Source of the DNA: Amanita rubescens
Lineage: Eukaryota; Basidiomycota; Agaricomycetes; Agaricales; Amanitaceae
Length of the DNA: 64,000 nucleotides
Assembly (NCBI GenBank): GCA_015039365.1
Contig: WION01000027.1
Span: 1-64,000 of the forward strand
Reading direction: 5' to 3'
The notes under the pieces were generated by a model. That model was not told the origin of the DNA and searched no databases. It was given only the letters and a program-made list of their open reading frames with translations. The position numbers and the translations under genes are program-made. Positions within the stretch are counted from its first letter, which is position 1. The number at the start of each line of letters is the position of its first letter. Shown piece by piece: positions 23,110 through 34,621 of this stretch.

Positions 23110-23780
23110 ACAAGTTCTCGTTGACTCCGACTCGCGCCATGTACGCCAGGGCCCCCCGATCCGATTTAGACTACCCCGACAACAGCGATCCCTGGGAGAA
23201 GGACACCCTCCGTGACTCCGTCGAGTCCTCCCTACGATGTCTCCGAGCTCGAAGCCAACCGTTAGTACTTTGGTATCCGGGGTCCCAAGTTGATCTTCCG
23301 GACATCCAAGGATGTCTTCACAGCGCCCTCGGGGCCAGAGCAAGAACCTCGTCTCATGCGGCTTCTGCCAATCTATGAGCACCACACGCTGGGCAAGGAT
23401 GATCTGTGGACTACTATTCGTTCTAAGGTTCGTGACCTTCTCGAAGTGCAGCAATCTGCGGACTGACATCATTTCGTTCCAAGATTGTTGAACTCCTCGA
23501 CCAGCGAGACATCCAGCATCCGTCCTTCGTTTCAGCTGGGTTGAAGAGAACGAGGAGAGCGAGGACGACGAGGACGATGATGAGGATGACGAGGATGACG
23601 AGGATGACGAGGACGACAAGGATTTCGATTTCAAGGTCGCCCCGTGCGGGACAGTCGTTACCACTCCCGTCACAATCTGGGTGGGAGTCTTTCCCGATAC
23701 TCTTACTGGCGAGGTCGCATTCCACTCTTCAAATGACATCTTCTCGGCGGGCCCCATCCGAGCCAGGGGTACGCCTACAG
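23110..23780 (+). pseudogene. Inverted dead copy of the trypsin-like gene (5' half)
   Basis: Matches the minus-strand gene at 24467-26538 in inverted orientation, from the SDLDYSDYSDPWEK region (here SDLDYPDNSDPWEK) through KLIFRTSKDV, RLLP.YEHHTLGKDDLW, VRFSWFEEN-like residues and VTIWVGV.PDTLTGEVAFHSSND. Lesions: a TAG after EANR (Tyr in the parent), several small frame slips and loss of everything after AFHSSNDI, including the whole catalytic part. The acidic segment has expanded as a GATGACGAG-type repeat (about 23545-23620). Confidence 0.8.
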
Positions 23781-23812
23781 TGAGATGTCATCACAGCTGG
23801 TACTAATTCTAA

Positions 23813-24174
23813 ATGCAGCCTCCACAATCACATACCCGTGATAGGGGACAGAAATCAACCAACTGCTGGGAAGTTGCACTACAGCTCGCACAGCAGTGCC
23901 GTGATAAGTTCAAGGAGCCGGTTGAAACGGTTGATGATATCGAAAGGAATTCGACCGCAGCGTTGGAATTGTTGGCCAGGAGGTAAGTTCTGAATTTTAC
24001 CACTGCTCCCCTTCCATCCCTGAATGCTAACCACGATGTGCTGATACCAGTGTCCGGTCTATCCCTCGTGCCTCACGTTTTACGGGAGCGGCCGACCCTT
24101 CCTCTATCAAAGATCTGGCTTGTCGTATGGTTCACACGAAATACCTTGATATGATACACAACAAATTAATCTGA
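23813..24174 (+). CDS. Short hypothetical protein (two exons), possibly a remnant
   Basis: ATG 23813 opens MQPPQSHTRDRG, continuing to ALQLAQQCRDKFKEPVET and ELLARR. A GTAAGT donor and a CCAG acceptor near 24050 join to SVRSIPRASRFTG and MVHTKYLDMIHNKLI, ending at TGA 24172-24174. It is about 100 residues with no recognised domain. It follows directly on the dead trypsin-like copy and could equally be the 3' part of some other broken gene. Confidence 0.35.
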
Positions 24175-24349
24175 TGACTCGGACTCTTCTTAGTAGCCTG
24201 TCGCCTTACAACTTTTCAGGCCTGTGTTTTTATCTTTCATGCATGTGTTCCATAATCAAGTTATAGCGAGTTGGAGGGGGGTCCTTATTGTACCAAACAT
24301 GATTAACATATAATTTGTGTACTCATAGTAATAGGGTCGTTCACAGTAA

Positions 24350-24398
24350 CCATTTTTTGGCCATTTTCACTTCATTTTCAGTTTTCATTTTTGCTGAT
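24350..24398. repeat. Dispersed A/T-rich repeat, copy 2
   Basis: Inverted match of 5604-5656, differing at only a few positions over about 42 bases. It lies just beyond the 3' end of the trypsin-like gene that stops at 24467. Confidence 0.45.
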
Positions 24399-24466
24399 AC
24401 ATGCCTGCTTAGTCCGTACACTGTTGTTTGACCACCTGACTCGTGAGGCAGAAAGAAGAGACGAAC

Positions 24467-26538
24467 CTAGTTGTCGCAGCCTTCGAAGGAGAGGCTGGCA
24501 CCGGGGAACTTGGCCTCGATGATCTCCCAGAGCCAGTACATTGGCGAACCAAACGTGATGTCAGAGATATCGGTTGAACCCGTGCCACTGGTGAGGAGAG
24601 CGACAAACTTGCCCTGGGCGTCGACGATGATGGACCCAGAGTCCCCGCGCTTGGAGAACGGACCGGAGTCATTGTAATAGGGGTAGACTGCTGCTTCCAC
24701 AGAATTGCGGGTGCCTAGGGCGAAGTAACGGCGAACATGAGACTCAAATCCATTCAAACAACCGACCGTGACGAGCGTGGTGAGGCCACGTTTTATAACG
24801 TATTGTCCAGAGACACCTCTGCCATGATCTTTGTTGTTGAACGCGCGTATCTCTTCGGCGGAGAGAATGCCTTTGAGCTCGACGAGTCCATCGGCTGTAT
24901 AATTGAAATCGGACAGCGTATTGATGCGAGGGCGCATCAACCTGATGAACTTGACGAGGTCGGTCACAGGGCCTGGAATATGAACAGTAAGATTGGACGC
25001 CTTTAGCTAGACGGATCAGCACGCACCAAAGTCGAGCACGTTCCCCTTGAAGTTCTGCGAGAACTTCTCCTCATCGAGCTTGACGACGCAAATATCCTTT
25101 GTATAACTGTGAGGAGTGGTAGAGACACTGGGTGCCCAGACAACATGTCCAATGACCCGGTCCTTCGGCTTCGCCCACTGCTTCCTCATCTTCAGGAAGA
25201 ACTTCTTGAGCTCCTCAATCGCCGTTCGTGCCTTGCTCAGCTTACATTGAGTCTCCACCAGTTCTTCCGCCTGCTCAGCATTAGGGCCACCGCCCTCCGA
25301 TTTCGCCGTTAACGACGCCGTAACCCGCTCCAAGTACTTAACCGTGATATTCATGTCGTTAATATGGCGCTGGATGGATACGATGAAGTTGGTGAAAGTC
25401 TTGGTGCCCATGAGGACGACCTCCTTCTTAGGCCCGGCTTTATAGGTGTAGTCAAAATTGCGCTCATCTCGGCGGGGAAAAGAACGTACCGACGTAGGAG
25501 TATGGATTATTGCCTTCGTCTTCAGGGAACAGGACGTGGCGGGCCGTGACGGCGTAACGATCTTTACCCACTCTGAAGTAGAAGCCCATTGTTCCCTCCG
25601 TCTCGAGCATGTTCAAGCCAGCGATAGGGAGGCCAAGTGCAGTAGTCACGGGACCGATGACGGCCTTGAGGGGATCGAATTCCGAGACGGGTGCGAACAG
25701 TTCGGGACCACTGAAGCTCCTGACCACCGACTCACGGTACGCAACATCGACGTCGGAAATGCCGTGCTCCTTAAGGAGATCAAGGATGTCGTTTGAAGAG
25801 TGGAATGCGACCTCGCCGGTAAGAGTATCGGGCAAGACTCCCACCCAAATTGTAACGGGAGTGATAACGACCGTTTTCCCGTACGGGGCGACCTTGAAGT
25901 CGCCATCATTGTCGTCCTCTTCCTCATCATCCCCGTTCTCCTCGTTCTCCTCATCATCCTCGTCGTTCTTGTTCTCATCATTCTCCTCAAACCAGCTGAA
26001 ACGAACAAGGTCGACGGACGAATGCTGGATGTCTCGCTGGTCGAGGAGTTCAACAATCTTGGAACGAATGTCAGTCCGCAGATTACTGCACTTCGAGCAG
26101 GTCACGAACCTTAGAACGAATAGTAGCCCACAGATCATCCTTGCCAAGCGTGTGGTGCTCGTAGACTGGCAGAAGCCGCATGAAACGAGGTTCTTCCCAC
26201 TCTGCCCCAGTGGGCGCTGTGATGACATCCTTGGACGTCCGGAAGATCAACTTGGGGCCCCGACGTCTGTAACCCCTGAGACCATAATAGTAACGGTTGG
26301 CCTCGAGCTCGGAGACATCGTAGGGACTCGAGGAGGAGGAGTTCTTCTCCCAGGGATCGCTGTAGTCCGAGTAGTCCAAATCGGATAGGCAGTGGGCCCT
26401 GGCGTTCCTGGCGCACGCCTCGTCGAACGCTGGTGAATGCAAGACGTAATCCTCGAAATCTAGAAAAGTATACGGTGGGTCAGTACGGAAGAAGACCAAT
26501 AAAACGTAAAAGAACTCGCTTGTGAGGTTTTCAGACAT
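24467..26538 (-). CDS. Intracellular trypsin-like serine protease-domain protein
   Basis: ATG 26538 (MSENLTSEFF). Exon joins that keep frame: a GTTCGT...CCAAG intron near 26061-26112 (TIRSK to IVELLDQ), a GTACGT...TAAAG intron near 25450-25490 (YSYVA to GPKKEVVLMG), and a GTGCGT...CCAG intron near 24975-25030 (LDFG to PVTDLVKF). A highly acidic stretch lies around 25910-25990. The protease-like core shows AVTARHVLF (His), KDICVVKLDEE (Asp) and FSKRGDSGSIIVD (Ser, GDSGS), a complete triad in order, with a coiled helical insert between His and Asp (VETQCKLSKARTAIEELKKFF). It ends FEGCDN at TAG 24467. There is no signal peptide. Such proteins are common in Agaricomycetes and mostly uncharacterised. 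A dead inverted copy lies at 23110. Confidence 0.85.
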
Positions 26539-26597
26539 TGCACTATGAGAGTAGTAGCGAGAAGAGCGAGTTGAGCGCGTTAGGAGAGTGGACCTCC

Positions 26598-26605
26598 TTT
26601 TATAG
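26598..26605 (-). promoter_or_regulatory. TATA box of trypsin-like gene
   Basis: CTATAAAA on the minus strand, about 60 bases upstream of ATG 26538. Confidence 0.55.
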
Positions 26606-26708
26606 TCAGAGTCATACTGAGATCAATTGAGACCAATGTCACGCGCATCACCTTTTTTGGCAGGTAGTACGGGTTGAAAGGTATAAAAGGACCTCAGGCT
26701 GCCAGTAC

Positions 26709-27110
26709 GTGTTGCCATCGTTGGCCATGTTGCTCTTGCACAACTCTCCGAGAATTACATTGAATAAACACAGACACCCGACGTCTGCATCCTTCATTTC
26801 CAACTTGCGCACCGATATCCTGTTGCATAATTTTGACGTGCCTCGAGGGCTTCGTCTATGGCCGCATCGAACATTCCGGGCGCCGAGCGCGTCGCTGTGC
26901 GCTTGTGATGGAAATGCATTGGTTAGCCCTGGATCCTTCAGAATGATTGTGTCGGATACTTTTCAGATGACGCATACTGATTTGGTAGATGCTTTAGATT
27001 TTGTACCTCAACTGAAGTACTTATGTTGTCCTTACCGTTACTTTAGTCCAGTTCAAAGTCACCAAGTCGGACCTTTCCTCCAGGCTAATTTCCGCATACT
27101 GTGGTGTTAA
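26709..27110 (+). pseudogene. Possible F-box/leucine-rich remnant
   Basis: A single 133-codon frame contains SFRMIVSDTFQMTHTDLVDAL and DFVPQLKYLCC, reminiscent of the leucine-rich tail of agaric F-box proteins. No F-box and no downstream exons are seen. A TATAAAAGG box at about 26683 points into it. Weak evidence. Confidence 0.3.
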
Positions 27111-27486
27111 ACTCCGGCCAAAATCTGACTATGAAGGGGAGGAGTGTACATGAGTTGATGGTAGTCACAACCGTGTTAGCTTTGACTCATCCATCAGTGA
27201 CTCGGACACTTTGGTTGTCATGATCGCACTGTGGCATGTGGCAACATATGACTGCCACGCATTGAACATAGGGGCATAGAATCATCATCAGAAGCATCGG
27301 ATCATTTTACTACTTACATGAGTACAACACATCAGGTATAAGCGACAAGCCGGTACTCGCGTGTGGCATTCATGGCAGTAAGGCCGCGATCGATTTATAG
27401 TAGTAGGGTATCATTAAAGTTTCAGTCATTCCAAATAAGCAAGAAAGATAACTTCTCTCATTTACTTAAAAAATTACAATCCAAGA

Positions 27487-29147
27487 TCAGAAAAACCGTG
27501 TTTCGCCAATATCGCAAATGTCAAAGTCGCGGTGGGAGATACCCAGCTTCGTGCATTCAGAACGCAAAAGTTTGGGTGGTTCATCGACTGGTTCAGTTGT
27601 CAAGATCCACGTTCTGTTTGCGGCGTTAGACTTAACGAAAGGTAAAGAAAGGGAATGTAAACTTACCCCCAGTGCATGCCGAGTGCTTTACGAGCGCGTA
27701 TGTCCTTGAAGAGACGAACGCTGTCTTGAGGAGCGCAATGGATAGGAGACATGACCTGTCGAGGCCGATACGCCCTACAATGCACCAAGGCGTTAGTTCA
27801 GGTTGGAGGAAACGAAAAGGACTTATCTACCCACCCAATCGGTATCATGGCAAAATCAAAGCCACCAAAAACGTCTCCGATCTCTTTGAAGGCGGGACAA
27901 TGAGGGAACTTGTCTTCATCTTCGCCGCCTTTAACGGCGCGATAACCAGTGTCGCCTGCAAAGTATACTTTGACGGTTTCCCCTCGAGGGATATCCTCTT
28001 CGGGTTCGATCGCGGAGGTACCATTCTCATTGGGCTGGGTTGTGCCTGCCCCATCCCCGTTATTAGCTGTCGCATCATTCCCCGCATTTGGGACAGGTGC
28101 AGGGGCTAGAGACGGGTCGGCAGTCGTAGAGGGCGCTTCTACGACCCAGGAACACCAGAGGGTATGATAGTCGTCAACGATTATGCGTCCCGTGAAGTGT
28201 TGAGAAGGTGTACACGTTATATCAAACGTCAAGGTAGACGTGGGTGTTTCCTTGGAGGGTTCTCCGGAGGTGGTTTCGGAGGGGGTATTAATTGGTATCT
28301 GGATTTCGACGCGTTTCGACTGCCACCAGTCCATGATGTGGATATCGTTGGGGTCCGCACCGGTAGACGTTAAAAAGTCCCGGTTGCCGAGTGGGGCAAA
28401 GATGAGCGGCTTGCGCGGACGTTGGAAGATGGCCTGTAAGGTGTCAAAGTCCATGCTGGCGCGACATAATCAGACATGGATTGGATAGATCAGACCAGGA
28501 GAACTTACTGATCATAGTGGTCGTGCTGGATAACAGGGGTCAGTACGTCAACGATGACATGTAAAAACGCGGGCTTACGGAAATGATGATGACATCGATG
28601 TCCGGAACTTCCTCGATATTGCAAGGGGCGGCTGTTGGAAAATGGAGAATCAGCTCTGACGTCATCTGACGAGGTTGAGTGGCGACGCACGCGTGTACCG
28701 CTTTGGTCCGAGAGTTTGAGACGAGGAACAGCGCATGCTAAAGACCGGATCATATAGTATACGTATGCCCCTTGGGTCCGAAGGTTTCGCTGGAAGCTCG
28801 ACTAGGAAGCATGCGTGTCCGAGCCATGTTGCTTTGATCTTGTGGTTAATTCCACGTCCAACTTCCCAGTTTGGCATGATTACGGGAACGAGAGCATCTG
28901 GACTCTTCTTGGGGTACGACCAATTTAACAGAGTGAACGCCATCTGCCCGGGAATCCTTATCAGATTGTGCATGAAAGGTTCAGATGGAGAAAAAACGAA
29001 CATAAGGGGCGATTCTGAACATGGAGGGATAGATACGGTAGCTGGGCCATGGATTAACAAACTTGCTAGGAATGTTGTTCTTCCAATGCGCAGGTTTGCC
29101 CTCAGTGGTCTTCTTGGGCGGTAGAACAGTAACGGTAGTGGTAGACA
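27487..29147 (-). CDS. NAPE-PLD-type metallo-beta-lactamase-fold hydrolase
   Basis: ATG 29147 (MSTTTVTVLPPKK). Core motifs: ATWLGHACFLVELP, RILYDPVFS, PDIDVIIIS, HDHYDH (the zinc-binding HxHxDH), GKPLIFAPLGN-like residues (KPLIFAPLGNRDFL), TPSQHFTGR, LWCSWVV, VYFAGDTGY, PIGAYRPRQVMSPIH, ALGMHWG and the family C-terminus WILTTEPVDEPP...GETRFF. Known members hydrolyse N-acylphosphatidylethanolamine to N-acylethanolamine; zinc ligands are complete, so the gene looks active. At least seven exons; HDHYDH sits on a 17-nt exon (28509-28525) between GTAAGT and CCAG sites. An insert rich in Ala/Asn/Gly/Thr lies between WSWVVEAP and the GETVKVYFAGD strand, probably a surface loop. TATAAAAG at 29180-29187 (minus) lies 33 bases upstream of the ATG. 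Confidence 0.9.
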
Positions 29148-29179
29148 TTTCGAATGCTATGCATCCTGTTTTGAGGATC

Positions 29180-29187
29180 TTTTATAC
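29180..29187 (-). promoter_or_regulatory. TATA box of NAPE-PLD-type gene
   Basis: GTATAAAA on the minus strand close upstream of ATG 29147. The short spacing suggests a downstream transcription start or a later ATG. Confidence 0.4.
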
Positions 29188-29833
29188 ACCACGAGGTTGG
29201 CAGAAACAGCAATTGGCCCAATTAGGCAATTGATCTTGTTCGCAGGCCCACAATTGGAATCCCATTGTCCAGCTTGAGCCCACGCTCGGCTCCGACAATG
29301 GCTGATTGTCTGCTTTTATGGCCAGCTGGTCCTTGGACACAGCCAGCATGCTCCCGAACAATACGTAATTGCAGCCGGTGCTGTGTCAGGGCCACACGCG
29401 TCCATCGTGACATACGGAAAACGACTAACCTACCTCGTTGACAACATGAGGCTTCCTTTGTCGTCTCCCATTGGATGACTAGTAGCCGATCTTTCGATCA
29501 GATAATGCGCGACATGCATGTCCGCTTCACTCTCATCCATTGCCGATTATTGCTGCTAAAATGCAAAATGCAGTGCCGATCATCGAGCTGACCCTGACAA
29601 ATCGCCTCGTTCCCTTACGACACCTCAATGATTTTCCGCCCTTTCGCCAAATTGTTGCATTCTCGGAAACTACTGTGCAACACGCGTCCACGACGCTGCC
29701 TCGTGCAAGTAATATATCCCAGTTTTGGGCTTAGTGTTCCTCTGGACCTTCGAGAAACATTACCCCATCTTTGCTGCGTATATAAGCTCTAGCGCTTTCT
29801 CTCCTTTCCCCTGTCACCACCTCACGCACTTCA

Positions 29834-31906
29834 ATGGCGTCGGTCTCATCTCCACAACGCAGGGCCAACAGGAACTCAAGTATCGATGATCTTAATGTAC
29901 ACGGCTTGGCAAAAGCAACAAGAAAAACATTGGAACGACTAGCTCCGTTCTGTCTTCTCCGACCAACTGGGTATGCGCGTTTTTACCTCTATACACGACC
30001 ACGATTTGACGTGTTTGCAGATTGGCACAGGATGTTGGACTCACGAACCGGGTCGTCGACAAAATTAAGACCCTCATCGGCGGCATCGATATGAGCATGC
30101 TTGCAGCCCAAATGGCTCTCAAACTAGCTGACGAAGCTATTCGGCTATCAGAGATAAACGTTCCTGGACAGGAGTGGAGCATTGTCCCTCGTCGTGCTGA
30201 TGACGGATTAAGCAGCTTAGCAGGACTAGCAGCTATCGGTGACAGTTACGCACAGAAGATGACTCAGGCGTTCACGGATGTTAGGCAGGACATATACAAA
30301 GTGCGCGATGACTCCGACATACAATATTAACGATCCTGATTCATATTACTCAGGTTGCAGCATGGACGAAGGAGAAAAGGAACGTGATGGTAATCATCCC
30401 GCTCGACCCGGAACAACGTGCGGTGCAGATCGTTCCTATCCGGTCTATTATTAACTTGTTTCTTTAGCCAACCACAACCTTACCAAGTCCTTAAGAGACG
30501 TTGGCCTCGACCTTCATGCAAATGTCGGTCTCTTGGTCGATTTTGTCCACCACATCACTTCTCTTGCGAAATGGTGGGATTTCGTAAAGGAAGAACTGGA
30601 CGCTTCAGCAGCCGTGGCCGCTCTAACCAGCGATCCAAACGTACAACCCACCTCACCTACCTCGCCAGGTGCGATGGCTCTACCACCTTCACTAAACGCA
30701 GACATTTGGAAGAAAGTACAGTCAGAATATCATTCTTATTTCCGCACGGTACGTAAACTGCTCGCATACCATATACCCATTAATTAATCACTTGGAATAC
30801 AGATTAGGGAAATACAAGCTCGTTACCCGAGCCTTGTTGCAGCCTCGAATGATGCGTGGAAACCGTCAGCTCAAGTTATTTCGCTTTCCCCTAGCTCAAG
30901 CGAGTCAGACGAGAGCAGCGAAGATCGGCCCTCAGATCCTCCCCCCCTATCAAATATAGCAACGCCATCCAACACTGCAGCGAACCCCAGCGCGTCACCA
31001 ACGACGCCCACCAGCCCTACCACGTGGTATGACGCACGGAGCAGACCCATGAGCATGGGTGACGACGACGCCAACGATCAATCCGGTAGCAAAGCCGATA
31101 AATCCAACAAGAAGAAGCGGAGAGGTTTTAGCCTCTCCCACTCCAAATCCGCCTCCGGATCCGGATCTGGGGGGTCAGGGGGGTCGAGTACCTCCCCCGA
31201 GCTAACGACCGATCCGAAACTGAGCATGAAAAAAATGCGAGATTTTCTGTTCACGAGAACGGTTCCTCGTCCTGAAGTTCGTGGTTTGTTTCCCAAATCT
31301 GTGAGGATGTCAATGTCCCGGAGTAAAAGCAGCGCTGGAAAGTCGTCGGGTTTGAGCGAGCAAGAAAAGGGAAAGGGAAAAGAAAAGGACGAAGGGAATG
31401 GGAATGGGAATGTGGGGGTGGATTGTGCTAAACAAGAAAAGCTGGATCGGATTGTTTCTTTGATGAATTTGCGAGGGACGTCGTCGGAAGTGGGAGGAGA
31501 GGGGACGGAAAAAGAAGAAGAAGAGAAGCAAAACGAAAAATCGAGGCCGCCGCCCATCGTCGAGTCTGATCTGCTCGTACCGCCGCCTCTATCAAGGACA
31601 AGGTCTCACTCGCCCTCGCGTTCACCTTCACCTGCGTCTGTAAGGTCCCGTCATTCTCGTTCTTTGCTGAACGTTGAGACGCATAAAGGTGGTGCTGTTG
31701 AAGACGCCGTTGCAGAAGATTCGGATGCAGTTGGGATTGCGGACGTAGGCACGGGGTCAATTGATAGACGAGCAAACGGCCGTCAAGTCTCGTACTGGGT
31801 TTGCGATATTTCGCGTGGCGGAAGCGTTGGTGAGGGGTGGGGTGAAGACGATTTGTGGATCGTGTTTCGGGTGTGGGGATTAATGATGATATGGTATAAT
31901 TTTTAG
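29834..31906 (+). CDS. Basidiomycete hypothetical protein with disordered C-terminus
   Basis: ATG 29834 (MASVSSPQRR). Joins that keep frame: a GTATGC...TGCAG intron (RPTG to LAQDVGLTNR) and later GTAATC...TTTAG and GTACGT...ACAG junctions. The first half is helical: VVDKIKTLIGGIDMSMLAAQMALKL, SLRDVGLDLHANVGLL, FVHHITSLAKWWDF and AARYPSLVAAS-like helices. The second half is low complexity: poly Ser/Pro, a basic KKKRRGFSLSHSKS stretch, Gly/Ser repeats, EKGKGKEKDEGNGNGN and SRTRSHSPSRSPSP. It ends at TAG 31904. No named domain. The layout of a helical bundle then a long Ser/Arg/Pro tail suggests a scaffold or regulatory protein, but this is only inference. A TATATAAG box lies at about 29778. Confidence 0.6.
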
Positions 31907-32394
31907 TCTTTATGCTTTCGCTTTCGCTTTGTCAAGTGTTTTCGCAGCGCGTTTTACTACTGTATTTTTCGTGTATTCCGCTTTACGTAGTAGCTCGTAA
32001 TGATAGCTTGTTTGATAGCATTGTTGATCGATTGATCGATATCGCTTTACATGCAATTGTAATAGAGTATATGAATGATATATTAAAAGGGCCACACCAC
32101 ATCACTGAATCTTGGCAAAGGTCGCAGAGACGAGTCGTCTGCCCTTGTCCTATTGTCATTAAGGTAGTTGGGTAGGAAACCTTCATCAAGTTGAAGTATA
32201 GTTACATTTTAAACTCCTTGACTCGTAATAACAAACACGTGCCCGAACGCGTATCTAAGATAAAAGCTTGGTACGACGAAGTCGACAATAATAAATATAC
32301 AAATACGATACGTTGACTTTTTGGTTGACAAGAAAGGTATCTTCGAAACAAAAAAGACCAGCAAAAAGGCAGGAAATTTGATCAAAAAATGGTT

Positions 32395-33314
32395 CAATGC
32401 CTAATGAGGATAGAAATTCGTTGACCAGGCACGCCGACCGGATGAGAAGAATCGGTCTCCACGGTAATTCGGACCGATCCTTTACAGTCCCTCGTAAAGG
32501 AAGCCTGCAACGCCTCGGCGAGCTTGGTACCATTCGCTTGGGCCTTTTCGTCCGCGCGAAGAATTCCATTTGAACTATGCGAGTTCTGGAGAGGGGCTGC
32601 GTGCTGCTTGGAACTTGAAGAGGGTTGATCGGCATTTGCAAGACAAGAGCATGAGTACTTGATTTTAGAAAAGGAATCGAAATTTGAGATGGATCGTGAT
32701 CCTGAACTAAAATATGGAATGGATATCGTCGGTGCATGTAAGGATGAATAAACCTTACCGCAGGGGGTATTTCGCGATAGTCTTGAGTTCCTTTACCACG
32801 TTCTTTGCGCGGTTGAGGTGGTTGATGTTAAGATCCATGACAATGGAAAAGCGGCCACGGAATTCGGGCATAGACCCCGAAGCAACCTTATCCCCGAGTG
32901 CTTCGTACAACTCGTCCGAGGTCTGATATTCTGTCCACGTATTTTTGCTCAACTGTTTCTTCTGGAAGGAATGAGGCATCTGTGTGAGCGGTGAATATAT
33001 AAATCATTACCTTCTTCTTTGGTGATGGTAAGTCGGGGGAACCAACACCAATAGCGAGTTTCTGTTTCTTCTTCTTTGGCTCTACACTCGCATCTCCCAA
33101 ATTCGTCGCGCCTCCCATCTCACTTTTATTGGAAGAGAGTAGCAACGCATATTTTTCACGTTCCCTGATGCGCTTTCGTTCATTGTACTTCTTGCGCGAC
33201 TCTCTGCAACGGTCACAAGTCACCCGCCTGGTCAAGGGAAGGTATGACGTCCTTCTTTTTGCAACTGGTGCAGTCTTTGAATGACCGAGAAAGAACAGGA
33301 ATTGGTTGTTCCAT
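32395..33314 (-). CDS. Hypothetical Cys-rich/coiled protein
   Basis: ATG 33314 opens MEQPIPVLSRSFKDCTSCKKKD, and nearby another frame gives VTCDRCRESRKKYNERKRIREREKY, so two CxxC pairs face each other about 15 residues apart. They are out of frame by one base, with no room for a normal intron; this is either a real frameshift or a sequencing error. Downstream exons give EPKKKKQKLAIG, FQKKQLSKNTWTEYQTSDELYEALGD, FRGRFSIVMDLNINH, and a last exon AEALQASFTRDCKGSVRITVETDSSHPVGVPGQ ending at TGA 32395. Proteins with paired CxxC motifs followed by a basic helix are frequent hypotheticals in Agaricomycetes. A zinc-binding, possibly nuclear role is inferred from the KKKKQK stretch. It is divergent from the cyclophilin gene at 33459. 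Confidence 0.55.
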
Positions 33315-33458
33315 GAGTGCCGTTGTAAAGCTGGTGAAGCAGGAGAATCGAGATGGTGGCCTAAGGTCGATATGCGCACGTGATCGTGCGGCTTACAAAA
33401 ATAGAGCTAAATTGATGATGTGGAAAAGTTTGGCAGTCGCACCAATTCAAAAATCCAA

Positions 33459-34313
33459 ATGGTTAGTTTTCTAAGGACATTCACAACGTCGGCTTTAGGG
33501 GGACATCAACTGTGAGTCTCATAATTTAACACTATCTTTGGTTCTAACGTCTTAACCTTTTAGCGCAGATGTATTCGTAAGTTCTTCTCAAGACGTGTCA
33601 AGGCTCTATCGAATCATTTTACACAGTTCAATGTCGCTATCAACTCCAAAAATGCGGGACGCATTGTCTTCAAGTTGTATGATGACGTTGTTCCGAACAC
33701 AGCCCGCAACTTCCGAGAGCTGGCAACGGGTCAACATGGGTTTGGTTACGCCAACAGTCCATTCCATCGGATAATACCTAACGTGCGTTTACATGGAATT
33801 TTTACTTGTCTGTCTTACATGAATTGATATTCTTCGCAGTTCATGGTCCAAGGTGGCGATTTCACGAATCAGAATGGTACGGGTGGAAAGTCTGTCTACG
33901 GACAGATGTTTGCAGGTACATTGAAAATTGAAGGAAAACATAAATAACTCACAATATTTTAGATGAAAACTTCAAACTAAAGCATACCAAGCCTGGCTTG
34001 TTGTCCATGGCCAATGCCGGACCAAACACGAACGGCTCGCAGGTACGCATTTTTGTAGATTTTGTGAGGAATATGACGTACGAGTCGCTTCTAGTTCTTC
34101 ATTACAACTGCCATTACCAGCTGGGTAAGTTTCGTCTTCTTATGTTCAACTGTCAGTGAGCTTAGTTTATTGTCAAAGCTGGATGGGCGACATGTGGTGT
34201 TCGGAGAAGTTGTAAATGGGATGGACGTGGTTAGGCGAATTGAAGCTGTGGGCACGGAAAGTGGGAAGCCAAAGAAAACAGTCACAATCACCTCAAGCGG
34301 TATCGTAGAGTAA
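33459..34313 (+). CDS. Mitochondrial cyclophilin (peptidyl-prolyl isomerase)
   Basis: Seven exons: 33459-33511, 33564-33576 (only 13 nt), 33627-33782, 33840-33915, 33963-34042, 34095-34124 and 34179-34313. Start [13 protein letters not shown], a basic/hydroxylated N-terminus typical of a mitochondrial presequence, followed by [14 protein letters not shown]. Catalytic core: FHRIIP (Arg), FMVQGGDFT (Phe/Gln), [16 protein letters not shown], and [14 protein letters not shown] with the Trp that confers cyclosporin A binding. It ends SGIVE at TAA 34311-34313. Cyclophilins catalyse cis-trans isomerisation of proline bonds; the targeted form resembles yeast Cpr3. All active-site residues are present, so it looks functional. 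Confidence 0.92.
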
Positions 34314-34621
34314 TTTCGGTCTTGCTCGGCCTGCAAGGTATTCATGTCCTGTCTATTCCAAAAGTTTTAATATCGTCCTTCGAGCCTTATGAATATTGTC
34401 CGTGCATTGCTGCCTGCCGTCGGGTCGGCGAGGAGCTCCATGCCGTTATAGACCTGATTGTTACGAAATCGTCAGGGTCGCCTTTATCTCTTTCAAGCAG
34501 TGCTTGCGTCCCTGACATCAATTGCAAAGCTTTCAAACAATACTCTTCTAGTGACTACATTGCTCGGTTAATGTCATTTGCGGCCATCTAAATAGCCATC
34601 TTGGTGGCAATTGTCTGCGCA

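Noticed and set aside
23071..23757. A 228-codon minus-strand frame with a poly-Ser run
   Set aside because: Antisense of the dead trypsin-like copy; the Ser run mirrors the GATGACGAG expansion.
25609..26388. A 259-codon frame on + rich in Ser
   Set aside because: It is the complement of the acidic, intact trypsin-like gene on the minus strand; the Ser run is the antisense of Asp/Glu codons.
31078..31557. A Phe/Pro/Ser-rich minus-strand frame
   Set aside because: Antisense shadow of the Lys/Glu/Ser-rich tail of the gene at 29834-31906.
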